Assembly (NCBI GenBank): GCA_035308565.1
Contig: DATGGK010000207.1
Span: 1-64,000, forward strand
Origin: JANXLS01 sp035308565
GTDB lineage: Bacteria; Planctomycetota; SZUA-567; H5-PLA8
Reading direction: 5' to 3'
Length of the DNA stretch: 64,000 bases
Notes under the pieces: generated by a model
The model's database searches: none
What the model saw: only the letters and a program-made list of their open reading frames with translations
What the model was told of the DNA's origin: nothing
Shown: positions 17,612 to 26,967 of the stretch, piece after piece
How positions within the stretch are numbered: position 1 is the first letter of the stretch
How the letters are laid out: every line of letters begins with the position of its first letter
Translations under genes and position numbers: made by a program

Positions 17612-17679
17612 GATGCGTGTTGAAAAGAGAATCCTCAGTAGAAGGCGCAAAAAGTGTTATCGCTGGCGGAAAAAGCAAA

Positions 17680-17742
17680 CAGCCCGTTGAAAAATCGAAT
17701 TCCCCGGCGATGCCGGGGCCACTGCGATTTATCAAAGGGCTG
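17680..17742. repeat. Nested palindrome in the divergent promoter region
   Basis: The outer arms CAGCCCGTTGAAAAATCG and CGATTTATCAAAGGGCTG enclose an inner TCCCCGGC/GCCGGGG hairpin. Pairing is interrupted by only a few mismatches. Because it lies between divergent genes, it cannot simply be a terminator for either. Confidence 0.85.
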
Positions 17743-17867
17743 TCGAAGCTCTATCGTCAAATAACCGTAACCAATTTACAAAAAGCGCGTCTTATTTTTC
17801 GGAATTAAACGTCTATAAAAAGGCAAGTTGCCGCGGTTCAAGAATTAAGATTGCGTAAGGAGCAATT

Positions 17868-17894
17868 GGAGCGGCGGCACTCTCGCCGCCGTTC
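17868..17894. repeat. GC-rich hairpin ahead of the giant PDZ gene
   Basis: GGAGCGGCGG and CGCCGCCGTTC pair around CACTCT, 64 bases before the TTG start at 17958. It would be in the 5' leader of the transcript if the promoter lies upstream. Confidence 0.7.
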
Positions 17895-17957
17895 TTGGTT
17901 GCTCTGCGGCGAATTCAGGTTAAGTTGCGAATACGTTGTTGGCGGCGAGGTCCTGAT

Positions 17958-20900
17958 TTGAAATCGATTCGCGTGTTGTTTTTCGTGCTCGTGCCGGTGC
18001 TCGCGCTCAGCGTGTTCGCATTTTTCGGCACCCGCTACGCCATACAATTTTTCAAACCCGCGCTCCGCCCCGTCGCGCCGCCCGACGTGATTCGCGAAGC
18101 GCGGCGGCCCAACAACGGCATTCAATATCCTCAGCCGCCAAAAGCCGGCGGCGATACAAAAGCCGATGAGCCGCACATCGGAGTCAACCCGCCCGATGTC
18201 CCAAAAGCCAAAATCGGCGAGATTCATTTTGCCGACGACGCCGCGTATAAGAAAAGCGATTTTTGGCTGGAACAGGAATTCGAACTCGTCGGCGACGCAA
18301 ACCGCGACGGCAAAACGTTCGTGAAACTCTTCGCCGGCCTCGACGAAAAAACGCTGCGCAGCATCAGCGTAACCGTCTCCGGCTGGGAAGCGGTGCTGAC
18401 GCTCGACGAAGGAAAAGAAGGCGCGAAGAAAGAACTGGCGCGCGCCAAACTCCCGAAATTTCCCGCCGGCAAATACGATCTGGGCGTGCTTTGGCGCAGC
18501 GGTGAATTAAGCGCGTGGATCGGACCCGCGGAAGTGTTGGAATATTGCCCGCCCGACCGCCCAGCGGCCGAATCGATTTTGAAACTCGACAGTGCCGCGC
18601 AAGTTCTCAGCGAAAACGTGAACCTCGGCCCGCGCCATGCAGTCGCATTCAACACCATTCGCTTCGACGATAATTTCATGCGCACCGCACCCAACGATGT
18701 TTGGAAGCCCGCCGCCGGGCGTTGGGAAATGACCGCGATGGCCTTCGCCGAACGCAGCGCCAACCCATTCTCGCTGCGTTGCGCCTTCGATGGAAAAAAG
18801 CCGTTCGACGACGACGAGATATTCGGCAAAGGCAAGCGCGAACGCGGCGAGGAATACGGCATTGGCGTGCAGCTTTCGTTCGCCGAAGGCACGCCGCATA
18901 TCGTGCGCATCACCGGCGGTTCGCCCGCGGCTCATGCGGGTTTGGCGGAGGACGATATTTTTGTCGAAGTCAACGGCCGCGCCGTCGGCTCGGGAAACAC
19001 GATGAGCCTATACCAGCAGCTCATGATGGGCGCCGGCGATCTGCGGCTGAAGATGTACCGCCCCGGCGACAAATCGTTCCACGAATACACAATCACGCGC
19101 GAGGCGTACAAGTGGGGCGTGGTGATCGAAGGCGAGCCGATTGCCCCGGTCCTGCCGCCCTCTATTAATAGTGGCGACGAATACGCGCTGATCATGGCCG
19201 GCGAGCAGGGCTGGAGCGATTACGAAGCCGAAGTTGCCGTCAAGCCGCTCGGCGGCGGCGGATTTGGCCTCGCGGTCGCGGCGCTCTCGGAGAAAGATTA
19301 CGTGCTCTTCCGCTGGCGTGGCCCGCTTGCGCGTGGCGAAACCGGCACCGGCAAAACCAACGTGCTGCAATTGGTCCGCGTCAAAGACGGCAAAGAAACC
19401 GTGCTCGCCGAAAAGCCCGCGCACTATCGCCCCTATGAATTTTATCGCGTCGGCGTCAATTGGAGCGGCGATAAAATCAGTTGTCTCATCGACAAAAACG
19501 AAATGCTGAGCGCATCCGTGCCCGACGCGAAGCGCGGCAAAGTCGCGCTGTACGCGCTCAAAGGCGATCCGGTGTTTTTCGATGACGTGCACGTCACCGG
19601 CGATCGCAGCGTGACCGCGGCGTGGCATTTGGCGGAGCGCTCGCTGAACGAAATCTTCGCGTTCGAAGACGACATGGAAATCTGGGCCAATCCCGCGCTC
19701 GAATGGGAACGCGATATCAAAACCGGCTGGTCGATTCACAACCAGCGCTTCCCCGGCGATCAAGGCATTTCGATTTCGAAGCCGCGTTTCAAAGATTTGG
19801 AAGTCGCGCTCTTCTGCGGCGACGATCCCGAAGCGCCGAATTGCCCGCGCCTCACGATTCGCAACGGCGTCGCGGAGATTTCTGGAAATGGTTTGGTTCG
19901 TCGAAGCCTCAGCGTGGGCGCGGGACCGTTCCAGCACGTCGGCGTTAACGCTGGCAGTTTCGGCGCGCGCGCGACCATCGACGGCAAGAAACTCGAAACC
20001 GAGTGGGACCCGATCAAGCCGCACTTCGGCATGCCCGGCGTAAAAATGAGCGGCGAACGCGTCGCGATTCGCGGCCTGAAAAATCTCGGCGAACCCTCCG
20101 CCGTGCGCGTGACTTCGACGGGCACGATGGAGTACACCTTCGACAACGCGCCCAGCGATTGGAAAGTGTTGAGCGGGCGATGGGGTCTGCTCAACAAATG
20201 GATTTGCGATCCGCGCTGGTCGTGGTTCGGCGGGCGCACGAAAACAGTCGCGGCGATTTGGAACAAGCACATCTTCTCCGGCGACATCAGCGTGGACGCG
20301 CACGTGGCGCTGCTGATGGTCCGCGACGATCCGCCGTACGAGCGGCCCGGCGATCACAACATCACCATCTGCGGCGACGGCGTAAATTTGGATTCCGGCT
20401 ACACGCTGATTTTCGGCGGTGACATCAACAGTTGGACGCGCCTGTATCGCAAAGGAAAACTCGTTGCTGAAGCAACGCACGAAGACTATCGCATCTTCAG
20501 CGACCGCATTCGACATCCGGACAAGCCGCAACTGCATCAGCGCTGGTTTCATTTGAAGCTTGAAAAAATTGGCAGCGCGATTTCGTTTTACCGCGACGGC
20601 CTGAAAGCGTTCACCTTCACCGATCCCGATCCGCTGCCCGACGGCCGCGTGGCGTTCTGGACTTTTGACAACAGTTTCCTGCTCTCGCGCCTGCGCATTG
20701 CTCACGGCGGCGCGCGCCCCGCGCCGTTTGAAGATGGGCGTAGCGCCCTGTTTGAAGACAGCAAAGCGATCAACATGTTCGACGGCGAAACGCCGACGGC
20801 GATGGCGCGCGAGGAACTGCCGAAAGCGATCGCCGATTCGCTCACCACGCCAGCAAATGTCTTTCGCAGCGCCACGGCCGAACCGATTCCGCTGGTGCCG

Positions 20901-23894
20901 GAGAAGCAGTGGCCAGCCGACGAAGCCGATCCAAAAGCGCCGGCGGTGGCGCATGCCTACCACGTTACCAACGGCATCGGCGGGGGGCCGTTCGCGCTGC
21001 AATTCAAGTCGCGGATGATTGACGTCGAGCGCGAGGGCGTGGTGCGATTCGCGTACCGCATCGATCCGGGGACGCTGATCGATTTTTATCTGGTTCCCGC
21101 GGGCCAAGGAGATTTCAATCCGCGCCATCAGAATAGCTTCCGCTGGCGCATGAGCGGCCCGAAGGACGATAATTCCGGAACGCTCTCCGAGGAATTTGCG
21201 CCGATGGTCGGCGAAATTCCCGGCGTCGTCGCCGACGGCAAATGGCACACGGTTCAAGTTGATCTCGAACCGTCGTGGCGCGATTTTTGGAAAAGCCGGG
21301 GCCGCGCGTTCCCTATACGCCTGGCGCTGCGGCCCATGTTTGGCAATTTGTGCAATCAAGGCTATTTGCTCGCGGGCATGAACGGCAATCACGCAGGCGC
21401 GACGTATTCGGCAACTGAAGTAAAGCCGATGACGCCGCAGGAGAGTGTCACCGATTTGCCGAAAATCGCGCGCGCGGTGTGGCCGTTCGACGCGGACGGC
21501 GACGGCCATTCGGTCGCGGTTTATTTCGACGATCCGGGCGGGTCAGGCATTCTGCCGGAGACCGTGCGCGTTTCCATTAATGGAGCGCTTGTGCCAAACG
21601 AGTTGCAGCAGCCCAACAGCGCATTGTCGTACGGTGCGATGGCGCGCTGCCTGCGGATCGATCTGCTAAAACTGCGTGACGCGGGCGTGCCGTTTCCTCC
21701 GGCGATGAAGGACGGCGACAAATTTGCTCTGAAAATCGAGCCGAATTACAGCGACCGCGCGGGCAATTCGAACACGCCTGGATTCACTTCGGAATGGATT
21801 TTCAACGCGGAGCTTGCGCGCAAAGCGAACAAGCCGGTCATTGCGCCCCCGCTTGTTTTGAAGCGCGCGGGCTCAACGGATTTCCTTCCCGGCAGCGGCG
21901 CGTTGAATCTTTCGGACACGACGCTGCGCACGGGCGAGCAAATCACGACGCGCGTCCAAGCGTCGGACGACGCGCCGCCCTGGGCGCCGCCGGGGCAGAC
22001 GCGCAGCGTGGAAGTGGTCGCGACCGGTGAATTGCCGGCGATGGGTTTCGATTTGCGCGGCGTGCGCTACGATTTGCAGAACTATCCATACCTCGACATC
22101 GAATACAAAGTGCCGCGCGAGACGCCGTTCAATCTGCATTTGAGCGACGAGAACGGCGCGATGCACGCGCTGCTGTTGGTCGATCTGGAAGACGGGCGCG
22201 ACAGCACATCCGGCGATATTCAAAGCCGCTTTGGCCCGCCGGCGGATTTTGTTGCGGACGGCACATGGCGGCGTTCGACGGTGCCGCTGCTAAAACTGTT
22301 CACCGATGCCAACGGCGGACCGAACCGCGGATTTTCGACGAACATCATCGGCATGAGCCTGCACGACAACGGCTGGCGCGGCGGGCGGCGCGGGCTGCAT
22401 TATTGGATTCATCGCATTCGTCCGATTCCAGCGGGGCGGCCCGCGGACATCATGGTTTCGTGGGCGCCGTCGGACATCACCGGCATCGCCGACGTCGAGA
22501 CGAGTGTGGACGATTCGCCGACGGGCGATCCGAGTGGCAAACATGAACTTGAGTTTTCGAAGACGCTGGCGCAGTCGCTCGCGAAGAGCGGCAAGACGCT
22601 CAAGGATGGCTGGAACTACGTTCATCTGCGCGCGAAAAACAACGCGGGCGTGTGGTCGCAATCCGAGCACGCGAAATTTTATCTCGACACAACGCCGCCG
22701 CGCATCGTCAAAACCGAACCGCCCGACGGCGGCAAACTCTCCGGCCAGACCGTCCGTATTTTCCTCGACGAACCGCACAGCATCGATTTCAGCGCTGTGA
22801 CGGTGACGATCGACGGACAAGCCGTGCAGCAGTTCATGAATTTCGATTCGGAAACGGGCGTGCTGACGTTCAACGCGCTGAGTGCGGGCTTGCAATTTAC
22901 GCCGGGGACGAAATCGAAAGTCGAGATTAATGGCCTTGCCGACAAGCTCGGCAACAAACAAACGGCGCCGTACACGTTCAGCTTCGATTGCGACAACAAA
23001 CCCGGCGGCGCGAAAGGCCCGGAGATGAAAGCGGTGGCGTATGCGGCCGCAACCGAGCACGCCGGATACTACCGGCAGTACGACATGGAATTGAGCTTTG
23101 GATTGAGTTTTGAAGAATACGTCGGGCATGTGCACGCGATGCGCGATTGCAAAATGGAGTGGCTCAACGAACCCGCGCTGGCCGCCGAGGGCAACCGCGC
23201 GCTGCGTTTTACGTGCGTGCAGGACGACGGCGACCCGCAGATCATGATGCACAAAAATCCGTGGTTCATCGACAGGCTGCCGCTGCTGAATTTCGAATAC
23301 AAATGCGACCCGGGATTCAAAGTCGATTTGCAGATTGAATCGTTCGGCGTCTGGTACTCGATCCGCTTTACGGGCACGGGGCACGCGCCGAACGAAGGCA
23401 AAAACATCGGCGCGATTCCGGGCGTGATTCCCGACGGCACGTGGCGGCACGCGAGCGTCGATTTGCGCGCGCTGCTGGACGCGGCCGGCGTGCGCATGCC
23501 GGAACGCATCGTGGACAAGATTGTATTCAGCGCCAACGGCGAAGACGGCAACGTGCGCGGCGCAACGCTGAGCATCGACAATTTCGACATGACGCCGCCG
23601 GCCGGCGGATATTGGCGCAACGTCGAACCGATGTTGAAATGGTCGGCGGCGAAAGCGCAAAACGAAATCGGCGGCTACGCCGTCGTGGTCGATCAAATTC
23701 CCACGACAATTCCCAAGCCGGAGGTGACACACCGCGACACCGGCGAGCGCATGGTCGGGCGGACGGGTGTGTGGTACGCGCACGTGCGCGCGTGCGATCA
23801 AGCCGGCAATTGGGGCGGCGACAAAACCATCCGCATCGACTTCGGCCAGCAAAACGCGCGCGTGCCACGCTTCTTTCAGCAGGACGACAATTGA
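17958..23894 (+). CDS. Giant membrane-anchored PDZ and Ig-like protein
   Basis: 1978 residues, unusually long. The TTG at 17958 is chosen because GGCGAGG precedes it and a single membrane helix follows (VLFFVLVPVLALSVFAFFG). A Pro-rich stretch comes next. A PDZ domain lies at about 300-385 (GVQLSFAEGTPHIVRITGGS, AGLAEDDIFVEVNGRAVG). The long middle holds several repeats of jelly-roll-like segments with the recurring wording EYALIMAGEQGWSDYEAEV, VLFRWRG and LNFEYKCD/LDIEYKV. An Ig-like module starts near 1576 (DTTPPRIVKTEPPDGG). The protein should face the periplasm, perhaps binding polysaccharide or sensing envelope proteins. I recognise no catalytic site. A 24-bp in-frame insertion near residue 925 has direct repeats (see findings). 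The small membrane protein gene follows 40 bp later. Confidence 0.75.
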   Translation: MKSIRVLFFVLVPVLALSVFAFFGTRYAIQFFKPALRPVAPPDVIREARRPNNGIQYPQPPKAGGDTKADEPHIGVNPPDVPKAKIGEIHFADDAAYKKSDFWLEQEFELVGDANRDGKTFVKLFAGLDEKTLRSISVTVSGWEAVLTLDEGKEGAKKELARAKLPKFPAGKYDLGVLWRSGELSAWIGPAEVLEYCPPDRPAAESILKLDSAAQVLSENVNLGPRHAVAFNTIRFDDNFMRTAPNDVWKPAAGRWEMTAMAFAERSANPFSLRCAFDGKKPFDDDEIFGKGKRERGEEYGIGVQLSFAEGTPHIVRITGGSPAAHAGLAEDDIFVEVNGRAVGSGNTMSLYQQLMMGAGDLRLKMYRPGDKSFHEYTITREAYKWGVVIEGEPIAPVLPPSINSGDEYALIMAGEQGWSDYEAEVAVKPLGGGGFGLAVAALSEKDYVLFRWRGPLARGETGTGKTNVLQLVRVKDGKETVLAEKPAHYRPYEFYRVGVNWSGDKISCLIDKNEMLSASVPDAKRGKVALYALKGDPVFFDDVHVTGDRSVTAAWHLAERSLNEIFAFEDDMEIWANPALEWERDIKTGWSIHNQRFPGDQGISISKPRFKDLEVALFCGDDPEAPNCPRLTIRNGVAEISGNGLVRRSLSVGAGPFQHVGVNAGSFGARATIDGKKLETEWDPIKPHFGMPGVKMSGERVAIRGLKNLGEPSAVRVTSTGTMEYTFDNAPSDWKVLSGRWGLLNKWICDPRWSWFGGRTKTVAAIWNKHIFSGDISVDAHVALLMVRDDPPYERPGDHNITICGDGVNLDSGYTLIFGGDINSWTRLYRKGKLVAEATHEDYRIFSDRIRHPDKPQLHQRWFHLKLEKIGSAISFYRDGLKAFTFTDPDPLPDGRVAFWTFDNSFLLSRLRIAHGGARPAPFEDGRSALFEDSKAINMFDGETPTAMAREELPKAIADSLTTPANVFRSATAEPIPLVPEKQWPADEADPKAPAVAHAYHVTNGIGGGPFALQFKSRMIDVEREGVVRFAYRIDPGTLIDFYLVPAGQGDFNPRHQNSFRWRMSGPKDDNSGTLSEEFAPMVGEIPGVVADGKWHTVQVDLEPSWRDFWKSRGRAFPIRLALRPMFGNLCNQGYLLAGMNGNHAGATYSATEVKPMTPQESVTDLPKIARAVWPFDADGDGHSVAVYFDDPGGSGILPETVRVSINGALVPNELQQPNSALSYGAMARCLRIDLLKLRDAGVPFPPAMKDGDKFALKIEPNYSDRAGNSNTPGFTSEWIFNAELARKANKPVIAPPLVLKRAGSTDFLPGSGALNLSDTTLRTGEQITTRVQASDDAPPWAPPGQTRSVEVVATGELPAMGFDLRGVRYDLQNYPYLDIEYKVPRETPFNLHLSDENGAMHALLLVDLEDGRDSTSGDIQSRFGPPADFVADGTWRRSTVPLLKLFTDANGGPNRGFSTNIIGMSLHDNGWRGGRRGLHYWIHRIRPIPAGRPADIMVSWAPSDITGIADVETSVDDSPTGDPSGKHELEFSKTLAQSLAKSGKTLKDGWNYVHLRAKNNAGVWSQSEHAKFYLDTTPPRIVKTEPPDGGKLSGQTVRIFLDEPHSIDFSAVTVTIDGQAVQQFMNFDSETGVLTFNALSAGLQFTPGTKSKVEINGLADKLGNKQTAPYTFSFDCDNKPGGAKGPEMKAVAYAAATEHAGYYRQYDMELSFGLSFEEYVGHVHAMRDCKMEWLNEPALAAEGNRALRFTCVQDDGDPQIMMHKNPWFIDRLPLLNFEYKCDPGFKVDLQIESFGVWYSIRFTGTGHAPNEGKNIGAIPGVIPDGTWRHASVDLRALLDAAGVRMPERIVDKIVFSANGEDGNVRGATLSIDNFDMTPPAGGYWRNVEPMLKWSAAKAQNEIGGYAVVVDQIPTTIPKPEVTHRDTGERMVGRTGVWYAHVRACDQAGNWGGDKTIRIDFGQQNARVPRFFQQDDN
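20726..20758. repeat. In-gene palindrome with 9-bp direct repeats
   Basis: GTTTGAAGA at 20726-20734 and again at 20750-20758 bracket TGGGCGTAGCGCCCT, a 5-bp-stem hairpin. The extra sequence is 24 bp, exactly eight codons, so the frame of the giant PDZ gene is kept. The layout resembles an insertion with target-site duplication. Confidence 0.75.
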
Positions 23895-23921
23895 CACTCA
23901 CGCCATTTATGAAAAGCGTTG

Positions 23922-23927
23922 TATAAT
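23922..23927 (+). promoter_or_regulatory. TATAAT box over the first start codon of the small membrane protein
   Basis: TATAAT at 23922-23927 overlaps the ATG at 23926. If it is a real -10 box, transcription would begin near 23934, so translation would have to start at the ATG at 23935 with no leader. A TTGACA at 23891 is 25 bases upstream, longer than usual, so the promoter call is tentative. Confidence 0.4.
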
Positions 23928-23934
23928 GCGCGAC

Positions 23935-24537
23935 ATGCCGGGCGCGCGCGAATCCAAAAAACCGCTGCTGATTGCGCTGGCCGCATTGTTCTTTCTGGCC
24001 TGCGGCGGCTGCGGCATCGGCGCGCTGCTCTGGTCCGCGTTGCGCCACAAACAAACGCCCAGCGCGTCGGCGCCAACGCAGCAGCGCAAGCCGGTTAAAG
24101 ATCAACGCATCGAATTGGGTTATTCGGAGAAGGCCGAGAAGGAAAGCAACGCGAGGCGCGGCGACTCGCCATCCCGAAGTTTTGACAGAGAACAGAACGA
24201 CGCGCCGCCGCTTGCGCCGAACACGCTTTTTCCCGGCGGCAAATTTCCCGCGGGCTACACGCTCGACGCAACCTGCCGCGGTTTTATAAAAGGCGCTCCG
24301 CTAAGTTTGAAATTTCAGCCGAACGGCGCGTTCGTTGTCACGGGCGATGTCGGATTGAAGAATTCCAATCCACGCACGAACGATTCGGACGGAACGTATC
24401 GCATCGAAGGCAATACACTGTCGCTGAAATTCAATAACGGCGAGAGCCGCGAGTTGGCAATCAAGCCGTTCGAAGTTTATAAAGACCCGCCGCTGTCGGT
24501 GTTGATTGACGGGGAGATATTCGAGTTGAGCAAGTAG
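23935..24537 (+). CDS. Small single-span membrane protein, unknown
   Basis: 200 residues from the ATG at 23935 (ATG 23926 is the alternative). It has one hydrophobic segment (PLLIALAALFFLACGGCGIG) near the N-terminus that contains Cys in a lipoprotein-like setting, then a basic, disordered linker (about 40-95) and a compact C-terminal domain with SLKFQPNGAFVVTGDVG and GTYRIEGNTLSLKFNNGE. That pattern resembles the beta-sheet of small lipocalin-like or META-type envelope proteins, but I cannot name a family. It lies 40 bp after the giant PDZ gene and 17 bp before the antiporter gene, so the three may share a transcript. Confidence 0.65.
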   Translation: MPGARESKKPLLIALAALFFLACGGCGIGALLWSALRHKQTPSASAPTQQRKPVKDQRIELGYSEKAEKESNARRGDSPSRSFDREQNDAPPLAPNTLFPGGKFPAGYTLDATCRGFIKGAPLSLKFQPNGAFVVTGDVGLKNSNPRTNDSDGTYRIEGNTLSLKFNNGESRELAIKPFEVYKDPPLSVLIDGEIFELSK

Positions 24538-24554
24538 ATCAAGGTGGATCGCCG

Positions 24555-25907
24555 ATGCCATTTGAGCCGCTTGGATTTTCGCCATTGGTTGCCGCGGTCG
24601 CGCACGCGCCCGATGTGGAGCGCACGCTGCTGAAAGTGCTGATCCAATTCGCGCTGATTCTGGCGTGCGCGCGCGTGTTCGCGATTGCCTTTCGCAAACT
24701 GGGCCAGCCCAGCGTGGTGGGCGAGACGGCGGCGGGGCTGGCGCTGGGGCCGTCGCTCTTCGGGCATTTCTTTCCGAGCGCATCGACGGCGATTTTCGAC
24801 CCGAGCATCGATCAAGTCTTCAAAATGTTCAGCCAGTTGGGCCTGATTCTGCTGCTGTTCATGGTCGGCCTCGAATTCGATTTTTCGCATCTGAAGAAAC
24901 ATGGGCGTTCGTCGCTGCTGATTTCGCTGGCGGGAATTGCGCTGCCGTTCGGGCTGGGCTGGCTGCTGGCGCGTCGCCTGCACGCAAGTCTGGCGCTCGA
25001 CGTGCCGCTGACGGGCTTCGCGCTGTTCATGGGCACGGCGATGTCGATCACCGCCATTCCGGTGCTGGCGCGGATCATGATGGAACTCAACATCACGCCC
25101 ACTCGTCTTGGCGCGATCACCATCACAGCCGCGGCGATCGACGACGCGACCGGCTGGATCATGCTGGCGTCGGTGAGCGCCGTCGTGAATTCGTCCTTCG
25201 CGCCGATGAAAACCGCGCTGATGGCGCTGGAAACGATCGCCTTCGCCGCGTTCGTGATCTTTGTGCTCAAACCGCCGCTGGCGCGCTTGCTGCGGCGCTC
25301 GTTGCAGAGAAATAGAAAGCTGAGCGTCAACTGGCTGGCGGCGATTTTCGTGATTCTTTTCCTGTGCGCCATCGCCACGAACCTGATCGGCATCTTCGCA
25401 ATCTTCGGCGCGTTTTTGTTCGGTGCGGCGCTTTCGACGGAACACGATTTCAACGAAGCCATCGCCGAGCGAATCCGCGATCTGGTGACAGCGCTGTTCC
25501 TGCCGATTTTTTTTGCGTACACGGGATTGCGCACGGAAATCGGCGCGCTGAATTCCAGCGTGCTGTGGCTGTCCGCTGCGATGATCAGCGCGTGCGCGAT
25601 TCTCGGCAAATTCGGCGGCTGCACGGCAGCCGCGCGCGTCAGTGGATTCAACTGGCGCGAATCGAGCTGCATTGGCGCGATGATGAACACACGCGGCTTG
25701 ATGGAATTGATCGTGATCAACGCCGGCTACGAGTTGGGCGTGATCCCGAAGAACATTTTCTGCATGCTGGTGCTCATGGCCATCGTCACGACCGTGATGA
25801 CCGTGCCCCTGCTGCTGCGGATCATGCGCGGCACTGAATTGGAACCGTGGATCAGCCAATCGAGTTTTGTGGCGCAGGAAGCAGCGGTGGTTGCCGATTC
25901 GGAGTAA
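24555..25907 (+). CDS. CPA2-family cation/proton antiporter
   Basis: 450 residues with about 12-13 membrane helices. Family signatures are KLGQPSVVGETAAGLALGPS in the first third, QLGLILLLFMVGLEFDF, and GTAMSITAIPVLARIMMEL followed by AAAIDDATGWIML, which carries the paired ion-binding aspartates. The region around 280-330 (AIFGAFLFGAALSTEHDFNE) and the GMMNTRGLMELIVI-like stretch (here GAMMNTRGLMELIVINAG) are also typical. There is no C-terminal RCK/TrkA domain of the Kef type, so it is a short CPA2 exchanger of Na+ or K+ for H+. Its start (24555) is 17 bases after the stop of the small membrane protein. Confidence 0.92.
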   Translation: MPFEPLGFSPLVAAVAHAPDVERTLLKVLIQFALILACARVFAIAFRKLGQPSVVGETAAGLALGPSLFGHFFPSASTAIFDPSIDQVFKMFSQLGLILLLFMVGLEFDFSHLKKHGRSSLLISLAGIALPFGLGWLLARRLHASLALDVPLTGFALFMGTAMSITAIPVLARIMMELNITPTRLGAITITAAAIDDATGWIMLASVSAVVNSSFAPMKTALMALETIAFAAFVIFVLKPPLARLLRRSLQRNRKLSVNWLAAIFVILFLCAIATNLIGIFAIFGAFLFGAALSTEHDFNEAIAERIRDLVTALFLPIFFAYTGLRTEIGALNSSVLWLSAAMISACAILGKFGGCTAAARVSGFNWRESSCIGAMMNTRGLMELIVINAGYELGVIPKNIFCMLVLMAIVTTVMTVPLLLRIMRGTELEPWISQSSFVAQEAAVVADSE

Positions 25908-26010
25908 ATTTGGCGCAAGCTTTGCGAAAGCGTTTTACGGATTGATTTTCTTCATTTGTGGATAGTTCGGATACAATTGGGAAACTCGAAGTCCTTTTGG
26001 AAACGAAACC

Positions 26011-26967
26011 ATGAATCCTCCAGATAAAACTCCCACTGTCCGCGTTGGCCACTCGCCGGACCCCGACGATGCGTTCATGTTCTACGCGCTGACGTACCCG
26101 CAATTCGATACGGCGCCTGAAGTGTACGAGCATCACCTCATCGACATCGAAACGCTCAACCGCGACGCGGAGGCGGGCAAGTACGAAGTGACGGCGCTGA
26201 GTTTTCATGCGTATGCATATGTCGCCGATAAATACATTTTGCTGCCACATGGGGCGAGTTTCGGCGACAATTATGGGCCGATGATCGTAGCGAAGTCAGC
26301 GCCGGCTCATGATGGGAAATTCGAGCGCGCGCGCGAATGGCTGAACGGAAAAACGATCGCGGTGCCGGGGACGCGCACGAGCGCGTTTCTCGCCTTGCAG
26401 CTTTTCGCAGCCGGCGAACAGCAGCCGCGCCCATCGGCCAGCGACGTAGTCAGCGGGCGCGACAAGGAATTGAGCGAGCGGCCGGCTTTCAAAACAGCAG
26501 TTGTCCCGTTCGATCAAATCATCGCGCGCGTCGCGGCAGGTGAATTCGAGGGCGGACTGATTATTCATGAAGGCCAGCTCACGTATCACGAGCAAGCGAG
26601 CGGCGCGCTGAAGAAAGTCGTGGATTTGGGCGAATGGTGGCACGCGCGAACCGGTGGCCTGCCGCTGCCGCTGGGCGGAAACGGCATTCGGCGCGACCTC
26701 GGGCCGGAACGCATCAAGCGTATCAGCAAACATCTGCACGATTCGATCAAGTGGGGGCTGGAGCATCGCGACGAAGCGCTGGCGTACGCGCTGCGTTACG
26801 CGCGCGACATGGGCAAAGAGAAGGCCGACAAATTTGTCGGTATGTACGTCAACGACTACACGCTCGATTACGGCGAAAATGGCCGCGCGGCCGTGCGGCG
26901 GTTTTTGGATGAGGGACGGCGGTTGGGATTGATCACGACGGGCGTGCGGCCGGAGTGGGTGGAATAA
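26011..26967 (+). CDS. mqnD: MqnD-like periplasmic-binding-fold enzyme of menaquinone synthesis
   Basis: 318 residues. VGHSPDPDDAFMFYALTYP at residues 12-30 and YEVTALSFHAYAYV near 65-78 are characteristic of the MqnD/DUF178 family, which converts cyclic dehypoxanthinyl futalosine to 1,4-dihydroxy-6-naphthoate. LIIHEGQLTYHEQ and LPLPLGGNGIRRDLG are also conserved. The fold is that of periplasmic binding proteins, so annotation as a binding protein is possible, but there is no signal peptide, which favours the enzyme. Other mqn genes are not in this window. A stretch of about 25 residues (roughly 139-163, GEQQPRPSASDVVSGRDKE and following) is longer than I would expect between PGTRTSAFLAL and VVPFDQI, and might be an insertion. 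The symbol is tentative. Confidence 0.75.
   Translation: MNPPDKTPTVRVGHSPDPDDAFMFYALTYPQFDTAPEVYEHHLIDIETLNRDAEAGKYEVTALSFHAYAYVADKYILLPHGASFGDNYGPMIVAKSAPAHDGKFERAREWLNGKTIAVPGTRTSAFLALQLFAAGEQQPRPSASDVVSGRDKELSERPAFKTAVVPFDQIIARVAAGEFEGGLIIHEGQLTYHEQASGALKKVVDLGEWWHARTGGLPLPLGGNGIRRDLGPERIKRISKHLHDSIKWGLEHRDEALAYALRYARDMGKEKADKFVGMYVNDYTLDYGENGRAAVRRFLDEGRRLGLITTGVRPEWVE

Larger units (their letters stand above)
17612..17957. other. Divergent intergenic region with two hairpin repeats
   Basis: This gap separates the divergently transcribed SNF2 and giant PDZ genes, so it should hold both promoters. I see TATAAA at 17814-17819 but no convincing -35 partner. Two palindromes are present (separate entries at 17680 and 17868). 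GGCGAGG at 17944-17950 is a plausible ribosome binding site for the TTG start at 17958. Confidence 0.5.

Noticed and set aside
19008..21509. Long minus-strand open frame opposite the giant PDZ gene
   Set aside because: High GC third positions make long antisense frames common; the translated sequence is Arg/Ala-rich with no domain pattern.
23891..23896. TTGACA as -35 box of the small membrane protein gene
   Set aside because: It overlaps the stop of the giant gene and lies 25 bases from the -10 box, longer than usual; kept only as a weak possibility.
22290..23897. 535-residue minus-strand open frame
   Set aside because: Antisense shadow of the same gene, composition only.
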